Below are positions 31,880-42,164 of a DNA stretch of 64,000 bases, piece by piece. This DNA is from Streptosporangium canum (GTDB lineage: Bacteria > Actinomycetota > Actinomycetes > Streptosporangiales > Streptosporangiaceae). The DNA lies in NCBI RefSeq assembly GCF_900113865.1, contig NZ_FOQY01000002.1:124001-188000 (forward strand), read 5' to 3'. Within the stretch, counting starts at the first letter, position 1. Every line of letters begins with the position of its first letter. The notes under the pieces are model-generated. The model worked only from the letters and a program-made list of their open reading frames with translations, did not search any database and was not told where the DNA came from. The position numbers and the translations under genes were made by a program.

Positions 31880-32683
31880 TTACACGGTGCGGGCGAGCCA
31901 CGAATACCGCGCCGGGGAGGTGCCTGTCGAGGCGGTGAAGTCGCGGGTGAAATGGGCTTGGTCGGCGTAGCCGAGTTCGGCGGCGAGGGCGGACCAGTCC
32001 TGTGGGGCGGCGGCCGCGCGTGCGGCGGCCTCCTGCATGCGGGCACGGCGGATCACCCACTTGGGGCCGACACCGACGTACTCGGCGAACAGCCGCTGCA
32101 GTCGGCGCGTGTTCACGCCGGTGGCCGCGGCGAGCTGGGACACCCGTAGGACGGAGGGGTCACTGATGATCGCCGCGACCAGACCGGCGGCCTCGTCGAC
32201 GGCCGGGTCCGGCTCGGGCTGACGGCTCCGCAGCAGTCCGGCCGCGAGGTCGAGCGCGGCGGGGACCGAGGGTTCGGCGATGATCGCGTCCGCCGTCGTA
32301 CGGGCGTCCGGGCCGAAGACCTTCTCGATGTCGAGGGTCCGGCCGGTGAGGGCGGACACCGGGGTCGTGAGGAAGGGGCGGAAGCCTCCCGGCCGGAACC
32401 GTACGCCCACGACCCGGCCGGCGCCGGAGATCTCCTCGGTGAACGCGTCACGGACGACGCCGGTGACCCGTGCCCGCCCGCCGGTGGTGAAGCTCAGATG
32501 AACCATCGGATGGGTGAGGACCCGCTGCCGGTGCGGCCCGGTCAGGTCCCAGTGGAGGATCCAGTAGCCGTCGACGAACCGCGCCAGATCCGCGGGGGCC
32601 GGTTCCCGGGTGAGCCGGAACCGCTCGGCGGCCGTCCGGGGGTTCAGGATGCCCCGCTGTCGCGTTTGTTCAATACCGCCCAT
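31880..32683 (-). CDS. AraC-family transcriptional regulator (DUF6597-type N-terminus)
   Basis: 267 residues from ATG 32683; the frame is open further upstream but that part is low-complexity and overlaps the divergent gene. The N-terminal domain (PADLARFVDGYWILHWDLTG) is the sensor; the C-terminal AraC helix-turn-helix pair is present (VSQLAAATGVNTRRLQRLFA and ELGYADQAHFTRDFTASTG). It is divergent from the TIGR03086 gene, 46 bp apart, its likely target. Confidence 0.85.
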   Translation of the reverse strand: MGGIEQTRQRGILNPRTAAERFRLTREPAPADLARFVDGYWILHWDLTGPHRQRVLTHPMVHLSFTTGGRARVTGVVRDAFTEEISGAGRVVGVRFRPGGFRPFLTTPVSALTGRTLDIEKVFGPDARTTADAIIAEPSVPAALDLAAGLLRSRQPEPDPAVDEAAGLVAAIISDPSVLRVSQLAAATGVNTRRLQRLFAEYVGVGPKWVIRRARMQEAAARAAAAPQDWSALAAELGYADQAHFTRDFTASTGTSPARYSWLARTV

Positions 32684-32729
32684 CGTCGTACGTCTACCGT
32701 GTCCTGGGTGAGAGCGAGAAGGGGATGAC

Positions 32730-33308
32730 ATGGAGCTGAGATCTCTGATGACCCGCGCGTCGGAGGCGGCCGTCGAGGTCGTGCGGGGGCTGGAGCGGGA
32801 CCGGCTCGACGGCCCCACGCCCTGCCCGGAGCTGGATGTGCGGGCGCTGGTGAACCACCTGATCCTGTGGAGCGGGTTCCGAGGGTACACCGCGGGGCTC
32901 AAGCAGCCGCCCGGGGGCCCGGCGGACGATCATGACTTCACCGCGGAACCGGGCTGGGCCGACGCGTACGCCACCCGGTCGGCGGAGGCCGCCCGGGTCT
33001 GGAGCGATCCGGAGGCCTGGACCGGTGAGACCGGGGTGACCGGGAAGGGGCTGATGCCCGCGCCGTTCGTCGGCGGGATCGTGCTCGGCGAGTGGCTGTT
33101 GCACGGCTGGGACCTGGCCGTCGCCACCGGTCAGACGCTGACCGTGGACGAAGAGCTGGCGGTGGCGCTGTACGGCACCATCGCGAGCAAGGCCGAGATG
33201 GCCCGGCAGTACAAGGTGTTCGGCCCCGAAGTTCCCGTGAGGAAGTCCGCGCCGTCGTTCGAGCGCGCCCTGGGGCTGGCCGGCAGGGATCCGTACTGGA
33301 AGCCCTGA
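32730..33308 (+). CDS. TIGR03086-family metal-binding protein (mycothiol maleylpyruvate isomerase-like fold)
   Basis: 192 residues. DinB-like four-helix fold with the family features PTPCPELDVRALVNHLI (His ligand), and GEWLLHGWDLAVATGQ (the His-containing helix). TIGR03086 proteins are actinobacterial and related to mycothiol-dependent enzymes; the substrate is unknown. Divergent AraC regulator next door. Confidence 0.85.
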   Translation: MELRSLMTRASEAAVEVVRGLERDRLDGPTPCPELDVRALVNHLILWSGFRGYTAGLKQPPGGPADDHDFTAEPGWADAYATRSAEAARVWSDPEAWTGETGVTGKGLMPAPFVGGIVLGEWLLHGWDLAVATGQTLTVDEELAVALYGTIASKAEMARQYKVFGPEVPVRKSAPSFERALGLAGRDPYWKP

Positions 33309-33350
33309 GGTACGAGGGTCGCGGCAACCGCGACGTATTTCCCGAAGGGC

Positions 33351-33866
33351 TCAGATCTCCGGCCGGAGGGGGGCTTCGAAGCGGGTCAGCCAGGTGGTGA
33401 GGAGTGCTTCGAGGTGTGCGGCCTCTTCGGGGGGCAGCTCCTCGACGAGGCGGCGTTCGTTGCGCATGTGTTCGGCGAACGCCCGGTCGATCAGCTCCTT
33501 GCCCGCGGCGGTGAGCGCGACCACCCGCCCTCTGCCGTCGCTCTCGCTCGGGCGGCGGGTGACAAGCCCGTCGCGTTCGAGCCGGTCGACGCGTTTGGTC
33601 ATCGCGCCGGTGGTGACCATGGTGAAGGCGGCGAGCTCTCCGGGAGCGCGCTCGAACGGCGCGCCGGCGCGCCGGAGGGCGGCGAGGACGTCGAACTCCC
33701 CCTCTCCGAGCCCGTAGCGCCGGTAGACGACACAGAGCTGTTCGGTGAGGTGTCCGGCGAGGCGGTGGAGCCGGCCGATCACTCCCTGCGGGCTCACATC
33801 CAGGTCCGGGCGCTCGCGCGCCCATTCCTGCTGGATGCGGGCGACGTGATCCAGCGGTTCGGTCAT
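33351..33866 (-). CDS. MarR-family transcriptional regulator
   Basis: 171 residues from ATG 33866. Winged-helix core with GLGEGEFDVLAALRRAG, VTTGAMTKRVDRLERDGLVT and RRPSESDGRGRVVALTAAG. The start codon directly abuts a 38-bp palindrome whose TATATT sits six bases away, implying leaderless transcription and autoregulation. Its divergent partner was an EamA exporter that is now truncated. Confidence 0.88.
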   Translation of the reverse strand: MTEPLDHVARIQQEWARERPDLDVSPQGVIGRLHRLAGHLTEQLCVVYRRYGLGEGEFDVLAALRRAGAPFERAPGELAAFTMVTTGAMTKRVDRLERDGLVTRRPSESDGRGRVVALTAAGKELIDRAFAEHMRNERRLVEELPPEEAAHLEALLTTWLTRFEAPLRPEI

Positions 33867-33904
33867 GAAGACAATATAGCTTCCAAGGAAGCTATATTGT
33901 CTTC
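33867..33904. promoter_or_regulatory. MarR operator/divergent promoter, 18-bp perfect arms
   Basis: GGAAGCTATATTGTCTTC (33887-33904) is the exact reverse complement of 33867-33884, with AA between. Each arm holds a TATATT about six or seven bases from the adjacent start codon (ATG at 33866, GTG at 33906). It thus looks like a symmetrical divergent leaderless promoter embedded in the operator. Confidence 0.8.
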
Positions 33905-33905
33905 C

Positions 33906-34184
33906 GTGGAAGCTACCTTTCGCTGGGCGTTGGTCACCGCGATAGCGCCGGTCGCGTGGGGGACGAACTACTTCGTCACCCACCGGTTCCTCCCGTCCGG
34001 CTACCCGCTGTACGGGGCGGCCATCAGGGCGCTGCCCGCGGGACTCCTGCTCCTGCTCGTCAGCGGGAAGCGCCCCCGCGGATCGTGGTGGTGGAAGTGC
34101 CTGGTTGGCCACCGGCACCGCGAACACGCCTGGCCGGGAGGTCATTCACAGGGGACGCCGAGCTGGGCGCGCAACTCCAACTGA
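33906..34184 (+). pseudogene. EamA-family transporter, N-terminal fragment
   Basis: Starts at GTG with VEATFRWALVTAIAPVAWGT and NYFVTHRFLPSGYPLYGAAI, the first two membrane segments of an EamA (drug/metabolite) exporter. Similarity stops near 34100 after SWWWK; the rest, about 200 residues in a normal family member, is gone and the ORF ends in unrelated sequence. Confidence 0.75.
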
Positions 34185-34561
34185 TCGAAGTAGAGACGCA
34201 GGCTCACGATGAGCCCGTTCTCGACCGTGCAGACATAGCAGCAGCGCAGTGAGACGGGGCGATCCGTCGGCGTGATCACTTGACCGTCGGGCATCGTGTA
34301 CGGGCCCTTGTGGGTGCCCACCATCAACAGCTCGTCAACCGCCACGTCACCGACGTCGAACGACTCCACGACCATCGCGTAGACGTCCGGAAAGGCTTCC
34401 CAGAACTGTCCTATGTATGAGGCGAGTTCCTCATGGCCCTGGGACAGGCCTTCCGGGCTGACGGTCACCCCGGTCGGGCTGACGGTGCGCAGCAGCGCGT
34501 CCATATCGTGAACGTTGAACGCGGCGGTGTATCTGTCGCGTACCTCCCGGGCATCGGTCAT
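34142..34561 (-). CDS. SnoaL/NTF2-like ester cyclase family protein
   Basis: 139 residues from ATG 34561, with GGAGGAGG about a dozen bases upstream. NTF2-fold features: VRDRYTAAFNVHDMDALLRT, GHEELASYIGQFWEAFPDVY and the closing strand GLIVSLRLYFDQLELRAQLG. These are SnoaL-like polyketide cyclase relatives (DUF4440/ester cyclase) of uncertain substrate. Its 3' end overlaps the EamA remnant. Confidence 0.8.
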   Translation of the reverse strand: MTDAREVRDRYTAAFNVHDMDALLRTVSPTGVTVSPEGLSQGHEELASYIGQFWEAFPDVYAMVVESFDVGDVAVDELLMVGTHKGPYTMPDGQVITPTDRPVSLRCCYVCTVENGLIVSLRLYFDQLELRAQLGVPCE

Positions 34562-34814
34562 GGTGTCGCCCTCCTCCTCCCGAGTCGGCGCGTGCGACGC
34601 GGCCGCCTCCCCTCCGGCCGGCCGCCTCTCCAAGGGAGGCTGTCGTATCGATCGCCACGACGACTGAGGCGAACCTCTCGCCGAACCCGCTCATCCCAAG
34701 CATATGACCAGGGCGGTTCCGCCGGCCCGGCGCCAAGCCCGGTCGAGGTCCACGCGCCGCCAGGCGCCGGCGGCGACGCGCGGCCGCGCGGTCGGCGCCG
34801 GTTCAGCCGGGGCC

Positions 34815-35608
34815 GGCGGACCGATCTGCGCCGCCGCCTGGGTTACCTCCCGCAGGAACCGGGCTTCTATCCCCACTTCACGCTCTTCGAGCTGGTCGAC
34901 TACGTGGCGATCCTCAAGGAGCTGACGGACCGGCGCGAACGCCACCGGGAGGTGCGCCGGGTCCTCGCGGAGGTCGGCCTGGCCGACCGCGCCGGGACGA
35001 AGGTCCGCAAGCTGTCCGGCGGCATGAAGCAGCGGCTGGCGCTGGCCCAGGCGCTGCTCGGCGCGCCCGACCTGCTCATCCTCGACGAGCCCACCGTCGG
35101 CCTGGACCCCGAGCAGCGCATGCGATTCCGCGCGCTCGTCTCCCGGCTCGGCGAAAGCCGTACCGTGCTGCTGTCCACCCACCAGGCCGAGGACGTCGCC
35201 GCCTTGTGCGAGCGCGTGATCGTGATGAACCGGGGACGCGTGGTGTTCCAGGGAACCCCCGCTGAACTCGCCACCGCCGCGTCCGGCCAGGGGTGGCTCT
35301 CCGACGCGCCTCCCTCCGGCTCCCACCTGTTCTGGCGGACCGCGGACGGCCGCTACCGGACCCTGGGAGTCCGCCCGCCGGGCGCGGCGCCCGCCGTGCC
35401 GGCCGTCGAGGACGGTGGGAGGGCGGCCGCCCTCGCGGGGATGGGCGGTCTGCTGGTGATCGTCTCGGTGAGCCTGGTCCTGCGGGGACCGTACTGGCCG
35501 TGGCTCTATCCGGAGGAGGAGAACTGGGAGATCGTGCACCACGGATGGCTGGCCGTGCTGCCGCCCGTGCTCGCCGCACTGAACTGGGCGGGCCGGGATT
35601 TGCGCTGA
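34815..35608 (+). pseudogene. ABC transporter ATPase lacking its Walker A part, joined to a membrane fragment
   Basis: The readable part begins at TDLRRRLGYLPQE (Q-loop), then signature LSGGMKQRLALAQAL, Walker B LLILDEPTVGLD and the switch His in STHQAED. The N-terminal 60-70 residues with the P-loop are absent, and no start or RBS is visible. After the normal ATPase tail (PAVEDG) the frame runs on into a hydrophobic segment (LAGMGGLLVIVSVSLVLRG) from another gene. Both ends are broken. Interval 34562-34814 holds no convincing gene. Confidence 0.75.
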
Positions 35609-35740
35609 GGAGACGGACGGGGGCGTCGCCGGCGGCCCGGGGCTCGCGTACGGTCACCCGATCGCGGTCCGCCGCCGCTCACACGGTCTGGTCCGGAACA
35701 TGTTGCACGCAGTCAAGACCATGTGCGTCCCGCGGGGAAG

Positions 35741-35766
35741 GTCGGCCACACGCGCCCGTGGCCGAC
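35741..35766 (-). terminator. Hairpin after the cholesterol oxidase gene
   Basis: GTCGGCCAC and GTGGCCGAC, perfect nine-base arms with an eight-base loop, 17 bases beyond the stop on the minus strand. Confidence 0.6.
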
Positions 35767-35782
35767 TACCACCGGGGCATCG

Positions 35783-37474
<1,692 letters not shown>

Positions 37475-37540
37475 TCACGCGTTGAGCCGCTCCGTGCCTC
37501 ACCGGTGCTTTCTGTCCGACCGGATGCCTGGAGCGCCAGG

Positions 37541-38053
37541 TCACCGCGCGTCTGCCCGCCTGGCGGAGGGTGATGAGCCGCCGGGCAGCGCGCACACGGT
37601 GTCGAGGCCCAGCACATGGTTGAGCCGGCCGAACGCCAGCCAGGAGCCGATGCTCATGCTCAGCTCCACGATCTCGAGCTGGCTGTAGTGCGCGGTCATC
37701 CGAGTCCAGAACTCGTCGTCGAGGCCATGGTGATCCAGGGCGTACCGCTCGGCGTACTCGGCGGCCAGCCGGGTGCGGTCGTCGAAGGCGTCGGTGGTGC
37801 GCCACCGGGTCACCGCGTCGGCGAACTCCTCCTCGACCTTCTGCCCGTCCCGTTCGGTCCGCCAGTCGAGGCAGAAGACGCACCCGTTGATCTGCGCGAT
37901 CCGCAGCCGAGCGGCCTCGAACTCGCGGAGCCCGAGGGTGGTGTGGGCGTACACCGACAGTGAGAAGTTCGAGGCGGCGATCCCGATGCCGGGAACCATC
38001 TCGCCCCACACGTACTCGATCGCGTCCCTGCCCTCGGGGATGTCGATGTTCAT
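37541..38053 (-). CDS. Carboxymuconolactone decarboxylase/AhpD-like protein
   Basis: 170 residues, all-helical AhpD-like fold with the CxxC motif in INGCVFCLDWR and a downstream His-containing segment (TAHYSQLEIVELSMSIGSWL). Family members include alkylhydroperoxidase AhpD and aromatic ring-cleavage decarboxylases. The start overlaps the stop of the DHDPR-like gene (ATGA), so both are one operon. Confidence 0.85.
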   Translation of the reverse strand: MNIDIPEGRDAIEYVWGEMVPGIGIAASNFSLSVYAHTTLGLREFEAARLRIAQINGCVFCLDWRTERDGQKVEEEFADAVTRWRTTDAFDDRTRLAAEYAERYALDHHGLDDEFWTRMTAHYSQLEIVELSMSIGSWLAFGRLNHVLGLDTVCALPGGSSPSARRADAR

Positions 38054-39129
38054 GGTTGTCTCCTCCCGAGTTTGCCGACCGCGGGACGCAGCGGGACGTC
38101 GAGCGCGTCGTAGAGTCCGGGTTCCGCGTCCAGGAGCCAGTCGATGGCGCTCACCAGCCGGCCGACCGCGGTGGCGTTCCCGCCCGCGGCCCGGCTGCCG
38201 CCCTCGTCGGTGGCCTCGACCGTGACCTCGATGCGCGGGCGGCCCTCGATGATCACCCGGTGTGCCCCGTCGCCGTCGGGCGGCGTCGGCCAGTCCGGCG
38301 CGCAGGACGGGTGGATGCGGGTGACGTGCTCGATGACGATGCGGGGTTCGCCCTCGACGACGCCCTGCACCTCGAACCGGACCGCGCCCTGGGTGCCGGC
38401 CTCGAACTCGCCCATCGTCGCGGTGCTCACCGTGGAGTCGAGCGGGCGCCGGTCCAGGGTCTCGCGGATCTCGTCGAGTTCGACGCCGAGGGCCCTGGCC
38501 ATCAGCCGTACCTGCCCGCCCCACACCATGGTCGGGACCGTCGGCGCGATCATCGGCGGCTCGTAGTCCATCGGCTGGCCCATGCCGACCAGGTGGCGGA
38601 CCGAGTCGGGCTGGTCGTAGGTGGAGTAGTCGAAGATCTCCTGGCAGCGGATCACGTCCACGACGGTGCCGAGCCCGCTGATCAGCAGTGGCAGCACGTC
38701 GTTGCCCCAGCCGGGGTCGACGCCGGAGACGAACAGCGAGCCGCCGCCGTCCGCGATGGCGGCCAGCACCGGTTCCCGCAGCTCCGGCGGGGCGTTGCGC
38801 TGGTCGTAGAGCGCGTACATCGCGGGGGTGACGACCACGGCTCCGGCCCGGATCGCCCTGGTGATGTCGGCGAGGGCCTCGTCGGGGCGGATGTCGCCGG
38901 ACGCCGCGTACACCACGGCGCGGGGGCCGGTGGCCAGCACCGCGTCGATGTCGTCGGTCGCCGCGACCCCCAGATCGCGGTCGAGCCCGCCGAGATCGCC
39001 CGCGTCGCGGCCGACCTTGCCGGGGTCGTGGACGAGCACGGCCGTGAGTTTCAGCGCCGGGTGGGCCTCGACGGCGCGGATGGCCGCGCGGCCGACGTTG
39101 CCGGTACCCCAGACGATCGTGGACACCAT
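38050..39129 (-). CDS. Dihydrodipicolinate reductase-fold NAD(P)-dependent oxidoreductase
   Basis: 359 residues with an N-terminal Rossmann motif VWGTGNVGRAAIRAVEAHP, a middle FVSGVDPGWGNDVLP segment and a C-terminal alpha/beta domain like those of 2,4-diaminopentanoate dehydrogenase and other DHDPR-family proteins. The true substrate is unknown; a role in steroid side reactions is inferred only from the neighbours and from the KstR2-like box upstream. Confidence 0.8.
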   Translation of the reverse strand: MVSTIVWGTGNVGRAAIRAVEAHPALKLTAVLVHDPGKVGRDAGDLGGLDRDLGVAATDDIDAVLATGPRAVVYAASGDIRPDEALADITRAIRAGAVVVTPAMYALYDQRNAPPELREPVLAAIADGGGSLFVSGVDPGWGNDVLPLLISGLGTVVDVIRCQEIFDYSTYDQPDSVRHLVGMGQPMDYEPPMIAPTVPTMVWGGQVRLMARALGVELDEIRETLDRRPLDSTVSTATMGEFEAGTQGAVRFEVQGVVEGEPRIVIEHVTRIHPSCAPDWPTPPDGDGAHRVIIEGRPRIEVTVEATDEGGSRAAGGNATAVGRLVSAIDWLLDAEPGLYDALDVPLRPAVGKLGRRQP

Positions 39130-39140
39130 GGCCGGAGCGT

Positions 39141-39154
39141 AGCAAGCGCTTGGT
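39141..39154. promoter_or_regulatory. KstR2-like box between DHDPR-like and PucR genes
   Basis: AGCAAGCGCTTGGT matches the KstR2 consensus AnCAAGnnCTTGnT at every fixed position. It is 12 bases upstream of the DHDPR-like start and a few bases before the upstream-most PucR start, where a repressor would control both directions. CAAGCGCTTG sites also serve other TetR proteins of acyl-CoA metabolism. Confidence 0.55.
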
Positions 39155-39157
39155 TCA

Positions 39158-40435
39158 GTGTATAGTGCCGCGGCGACGGCGCCTCCTCCGCCCTGCTGTC
39201 CCACTGAACGGGTGGATATCGCAACCTGGTGTGAGACAGTGGCAGACGTGCTCATCCTGGCTGGATGTCCCGTGCACGAGCTGCTGGAACGCCAGGCGAC
39301 CAGCCTGGCCAGGCAGCTCGTACACGTCTTCGTCGAAGAGATCCCCATCTACCGGCGACTGCCCAGGGAGGAGCTCGACGGCGACATCACCATGATCACC
39401 GAGCACAACCTGCGGATGATCTGCGAGATGTTCCGCCACGGGCACCCGCCCTCCTCCGCCGAGCTGGCGCCGTTACGCGCCTCGGCCGCGCGCCGCGCCC
39501 AGGAACGGGTACCGCTCGAAGCCCTGCTGGCCGCCTACCACCTGGGCGCCCGCTGGATCTGGGACCGCCTGATCGCCACCGCCACACCGGCCGACTTCGC
39601 GGCGGTGGTCGACATGAACCGCCTCGTCCTGGTCTATATCGAGGCGGTGACCTCCGCTGTGGGCGCCGCCTACCTGCAGGAGCGCGAGGGCATGCTCAGC
39701 CAGGAGCAGCACGCCATGCACGCCGCCGTCTCCGCGCTGCTCGGCGGCGATCACACGGCCCTGGCAGCGGTACGGCTGGCGCCCGGCTACCTGGTCATGG
39801 CGATCGCGGTGGGCACGCACCCTGACGAGAAGCAGGACGAGCCCGGCGGATCGATCGCCGCCCGGCGCAAGCTGGCCAGGATCAGGGCCGCCGTGCAGCG
39901 TTACGCCTCCGAGCAGGTCCTGTTCGTGCTCGACGCGACGGGCGGTCTCGTGCTGCTCCCCTGCGGCGGCGAGGCGCCGGCCGTGACCGAGGTCGTCGAG
40001 GCGATGTCCAGGGCGGCGGGGGTGCCGGTCTGGGCGGCGGCCGAGCAGGCGACGCCCGCCGAGGTCTCGGCCGCCGCGCGAGTGACGGAGGAGGTGCTGG
40101 AGGTGGCGCGGATCTTCGGGCATCCGCCGGGCGCCTACCGGCTGGCCGACGTGCTGCTGGAGTACCAGCTCACCCGGCCGAGCAGGGCCACCGCCAGGCT
40201 CGCGGGCCTGCTCGACCCTCTGCTGGACAACCCCGACCTGCTCAGGACGCTGAAGGTCTATCTGGAGACCGGGCTCGACCGCCGCCGCACGGCCGAGCTG
40301 CTGCACGTGCACCCGAACACCGTCGACTACCGGTTGCGGCGGGCGGTGAGCTTGACCGGCCTCGACCCGGCCGACCCGGCGCAGCTCCAGCAGATCGGAG
40401 CCGCGCTGGCGGCCAGGAGGCTCACGCCCCGCTGA
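39158..40435 (+). CDS. PucR/CdaR-type transcriptional regulator
   Basis: Up to 425 residues. Residues from about 80 on form the sensor (RsbR-like) domain (LEALLAAYHLGARWIWDRLI), the middle a GGDEF-like CdaR domain, and the C-terminus the PucR helix-turn-helix (LLRTLKVYLETGLDRRRTAE followed by LLHVHPNTVDYRLRRAV). Starts at GTG 39158, 39212 or 39248 are possible and none has a strong ribosome site. The 3' end overlaps the convergent esterase gene by 14 bases. Confidence 0.85.
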   Translation: MYSAAATAPPPPCCPTERVDIATWCETVADVLILAGCPVHELLERQATSLARQLVHVFVEEIPIYRRLPREELDGDITMITEHNLRMICEMFRHGHPPSSAELAPLRASAARRAQERVPLEALLAAYHLGARWIWDRLIATATPADFAAVVDMNRLVLVYIEAVTSAVGAAYLQEREGMLSQEQHAMHAAVSALLGGDHTALAAVRLAPGYLVMAIAVGTHPDEKQDEPGGSIAARRKLARIRAAVQRYASEQVLFVLDATGGLVLLPCGGEAPAVTEVVEAMSRAAGVPVWAAAEQATPAEVSAAARVTEEVLEVARIFGHPPGAYRLADVLLEYQLTRPSRATARLAGLLDPLLDNPDLLRTLKVYLETGLDRRRTAELLHVHPNTVDYRLRRAVSLTGLDPADPAQLQQIGAALAARRLTPR

Positions 40436-41267
40436 CGGCGGCGATCACCGCGTCCGCGAAGCCGCGCATCCCACGCGCGTTGGGGTGGAAGGGCGTCGCC
40501 GGCGAAGCCGGGACGTAGGGCTCGATCCACCGCGTGCCCGCCGAGGTGCACGGGTCGTGACCCGTGCTCGGCGTCTGCAGGTCGATGAAGGCGACGCCCG
40601 CCGCCGCCGCCTGCTCCGCCAGTGCCCGGTTGAAGTACTGCAGGGTCGCGCGGATGTAGTTGGCGTCCTGCTTGATGATCGGCACCCGCGGGTAGCAGCC
40701 GTTGGGCGGGGCGTAGGTCCCGTAGCCCACCACGAAGATCCTGGCCTGCGGCGAGCGGGTACGGATGTCGGCGACCAGAGCGGTCAGCTTCGGGCGCAGC
40801 GCGTCGGTCTTGACCCGCCAGGTGTCCTGCCCGTTCTCCGTGTAGTCGTCGTTGCAGGCGTCGCCGACGGGCGGCGGCAGCAGGTTCAGGCAGTCCTCGA
40901 TGAAGCCGGTCAGACCGATGTCGTTGGCGCCGATCTGTACGGTGACCAGCGTGGTGTCCTGGCTGAGCGCGTTCAGCTGCGGCGGCACCGAGCCGAGGTC
41001 GGTGCCCTGCGCGTTGTACATGTCCCTGGTGTCGGCGCCCGAGCAGGTGACGTCACGGAACGCGGCGGCTCCGATGGCCTGCGCGGTGAGGTGGGCGTAG
41101 TTGCGGTTGGAGCGCCAGCACCCGAGGTCGGGTACCACCTGGTCGGGCACCAGCGGCCCGGAGGCGGCCGAGTCGCCCAGGGCCACGTACACCTCACCGG
41201 CTGAGGCTTGGGCGGGCGGGGCGATGGAGACCGCCAGGACGATCGCGGCGATCACTGATCGGATCAC
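40422..41267 (-). CDS. Secreted SGNH/GDSL esterase or lipase
   Basis: 281 residues: Sec signal peptide (VIAAIVLAVSIAPPAQASA), then block I VALGDSAASG with the nucleophile Ser, block III GANDIGLTG and a C-terminal FHPNARGM with the catalytic His. Similar to Streptomyces SGNH lipases acting on fatty-acid or steryl esters. Overlaps the BASS symporter gene by ATGA and shares its operon. Confidence 0.88.
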   Translation of the reverse strand: MIRSVIAAIVLAVSIAPPAQASAGEVYVALGDSAASGPLVPDQVVPDLGCWRSNRNYAHLTAQAIGAAAFRDVTCSGADTRDMYNAQGTDLGSVPPQLNALSQDTTLVTVQIGANDIGLTGFIEDCLNLLPPPVGDACNDDYTENGQDTWRVKTDALRPKLTALVADIRTRSPQARIFVVGYGTYAPPNGCYPRVPIIKQDANYIRATLQYFNRALAEQAAAAGVAFIDLQTPSTGHDPCTSAGTRWIEPYVPASPATPFHPNARGMRGFADAVIAAVSGA

Positions 41268-42142
41268 ACTGAACTCCCTTCGGAAAGGATCGGCTCTGCC
41301 GTACGAGGTCTGAGCAGGAACCCGGCTGCTGCCGCGGTGAAGAACATCAGCACGCCGTAGGTGGCGGCCGGGATGGCCATCTGGGTGCTGTTCAGCAGGG
41401 AGAGCGCCACCGCGATCGACAGCGTGCCGTTGTGGATCCCGATCTCCATGCAGGAGGCGACGGCCTGGTCGCGCCGTACTCCGGCCAGGCGCGGCGCCCA
41501 GTAACCGACCGTCAGGCTGATCACGCTGAACGCCAGCGTGATCAGGCCCACCGACTGGATGTAGCCGCCGAGGTTGTCGAGCTCCTGGAGCAGCGCGCCG
41601 GCGATCACCAGCGCCAGGATGACCGCCGACCCGATCTTCACGGGCGTGTTCATCCGTTCGGCGAAGCGCGGCGCCATGGCGTGGACCGCCATGCCGGCGG
41701 CGACCGGCACCAGCACGATCGCCATCACCTGCAGGGTCTTGTCGAACTGCAGGCCGAGCGTGCCCGAGCCGCCGTCGAAGTAGGACAGCGACAGGTTGGT
41801 CACCAGCGGCAACGTCACCACGGCCAGCACCGAGTTGATCGCGGTCAGCGTCACGTTGAGCGCGACGTCGCCGCCGAACAGGTGGCTGTAGAGGTTGGCC
41901 GTCGTGCCGCCGGGCGAGGCGGCCAGCAGCATCATGCCGACGGCGAGGGCGGCCGGCAGGTCGAAGGCGACCACCAGGCCGAAGCAGATCGCCGGCAGCA
42001 GCAGGATCTGGCAGCCGAGCGCCACGACGGCGGCCTTCGGGTAGACGGCGACGCGGCGGAAGTCGGAGATCGCCAGGCTCAGTCCGAGGCCGAACATGAT
42101 GATCGCCAGCGCGATGGGCAGGAGGGTTCCGGCAAGGGCCAT
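41264..42142 (-). CDS. Bile acid:sodium symporter (BASS) family transporter
   Basis: 292 residues with about nine to ten hydrophobic segments. The BASS signatures ASPGGTTANLYSHLFGGDVA and CMEIGIHNGTLSIAVALSL line the sodium and substrate sites. ATG 42142 has GAGGAG about nine bases upstream. Family members move bile acids, steroid sulfates or small organic acids; beside an esterase and steroid genes a steroid-acid substrate is plausible but unproven. Confidence 0.88.
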   Translation of the reverse strand: MALAGTLLPIALAIIMFGLGLSLAISDFRRVAVYPKAAVVALGCQILLLPAICFGLVVAFDLPAALAVGMMLLAASPGGTTANLYSHLFGGDVALNVTLTAINSVLAVVTLPLVTNLSLSYFDGGSGTLGLQFDKTLQVMAIVLVPVAAGMAVHAMAPRFAERMNTPVKIGSAVILALVIAGALLQELDNLGGYIQSVGLITLAFSVISLTVGYWAPRLAGVRRDQAVASCMEIGIHNGTLSIAVALSLLNSTQMAIPAATYGVLMFFTAAAAGFLLRPRTAEPILSEGSSV

Positions 42143-42164
42143 GGGGGGTGCTCCTCGGGAGGGG

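Noticed and set aside
31452-31970. 172-codon plus-strand ORF opposite the hypothetical gene at 31488-31841.
   Set aside because: Shadow frame without ribosome site; the minus-strand product has a plausible membrane helix.
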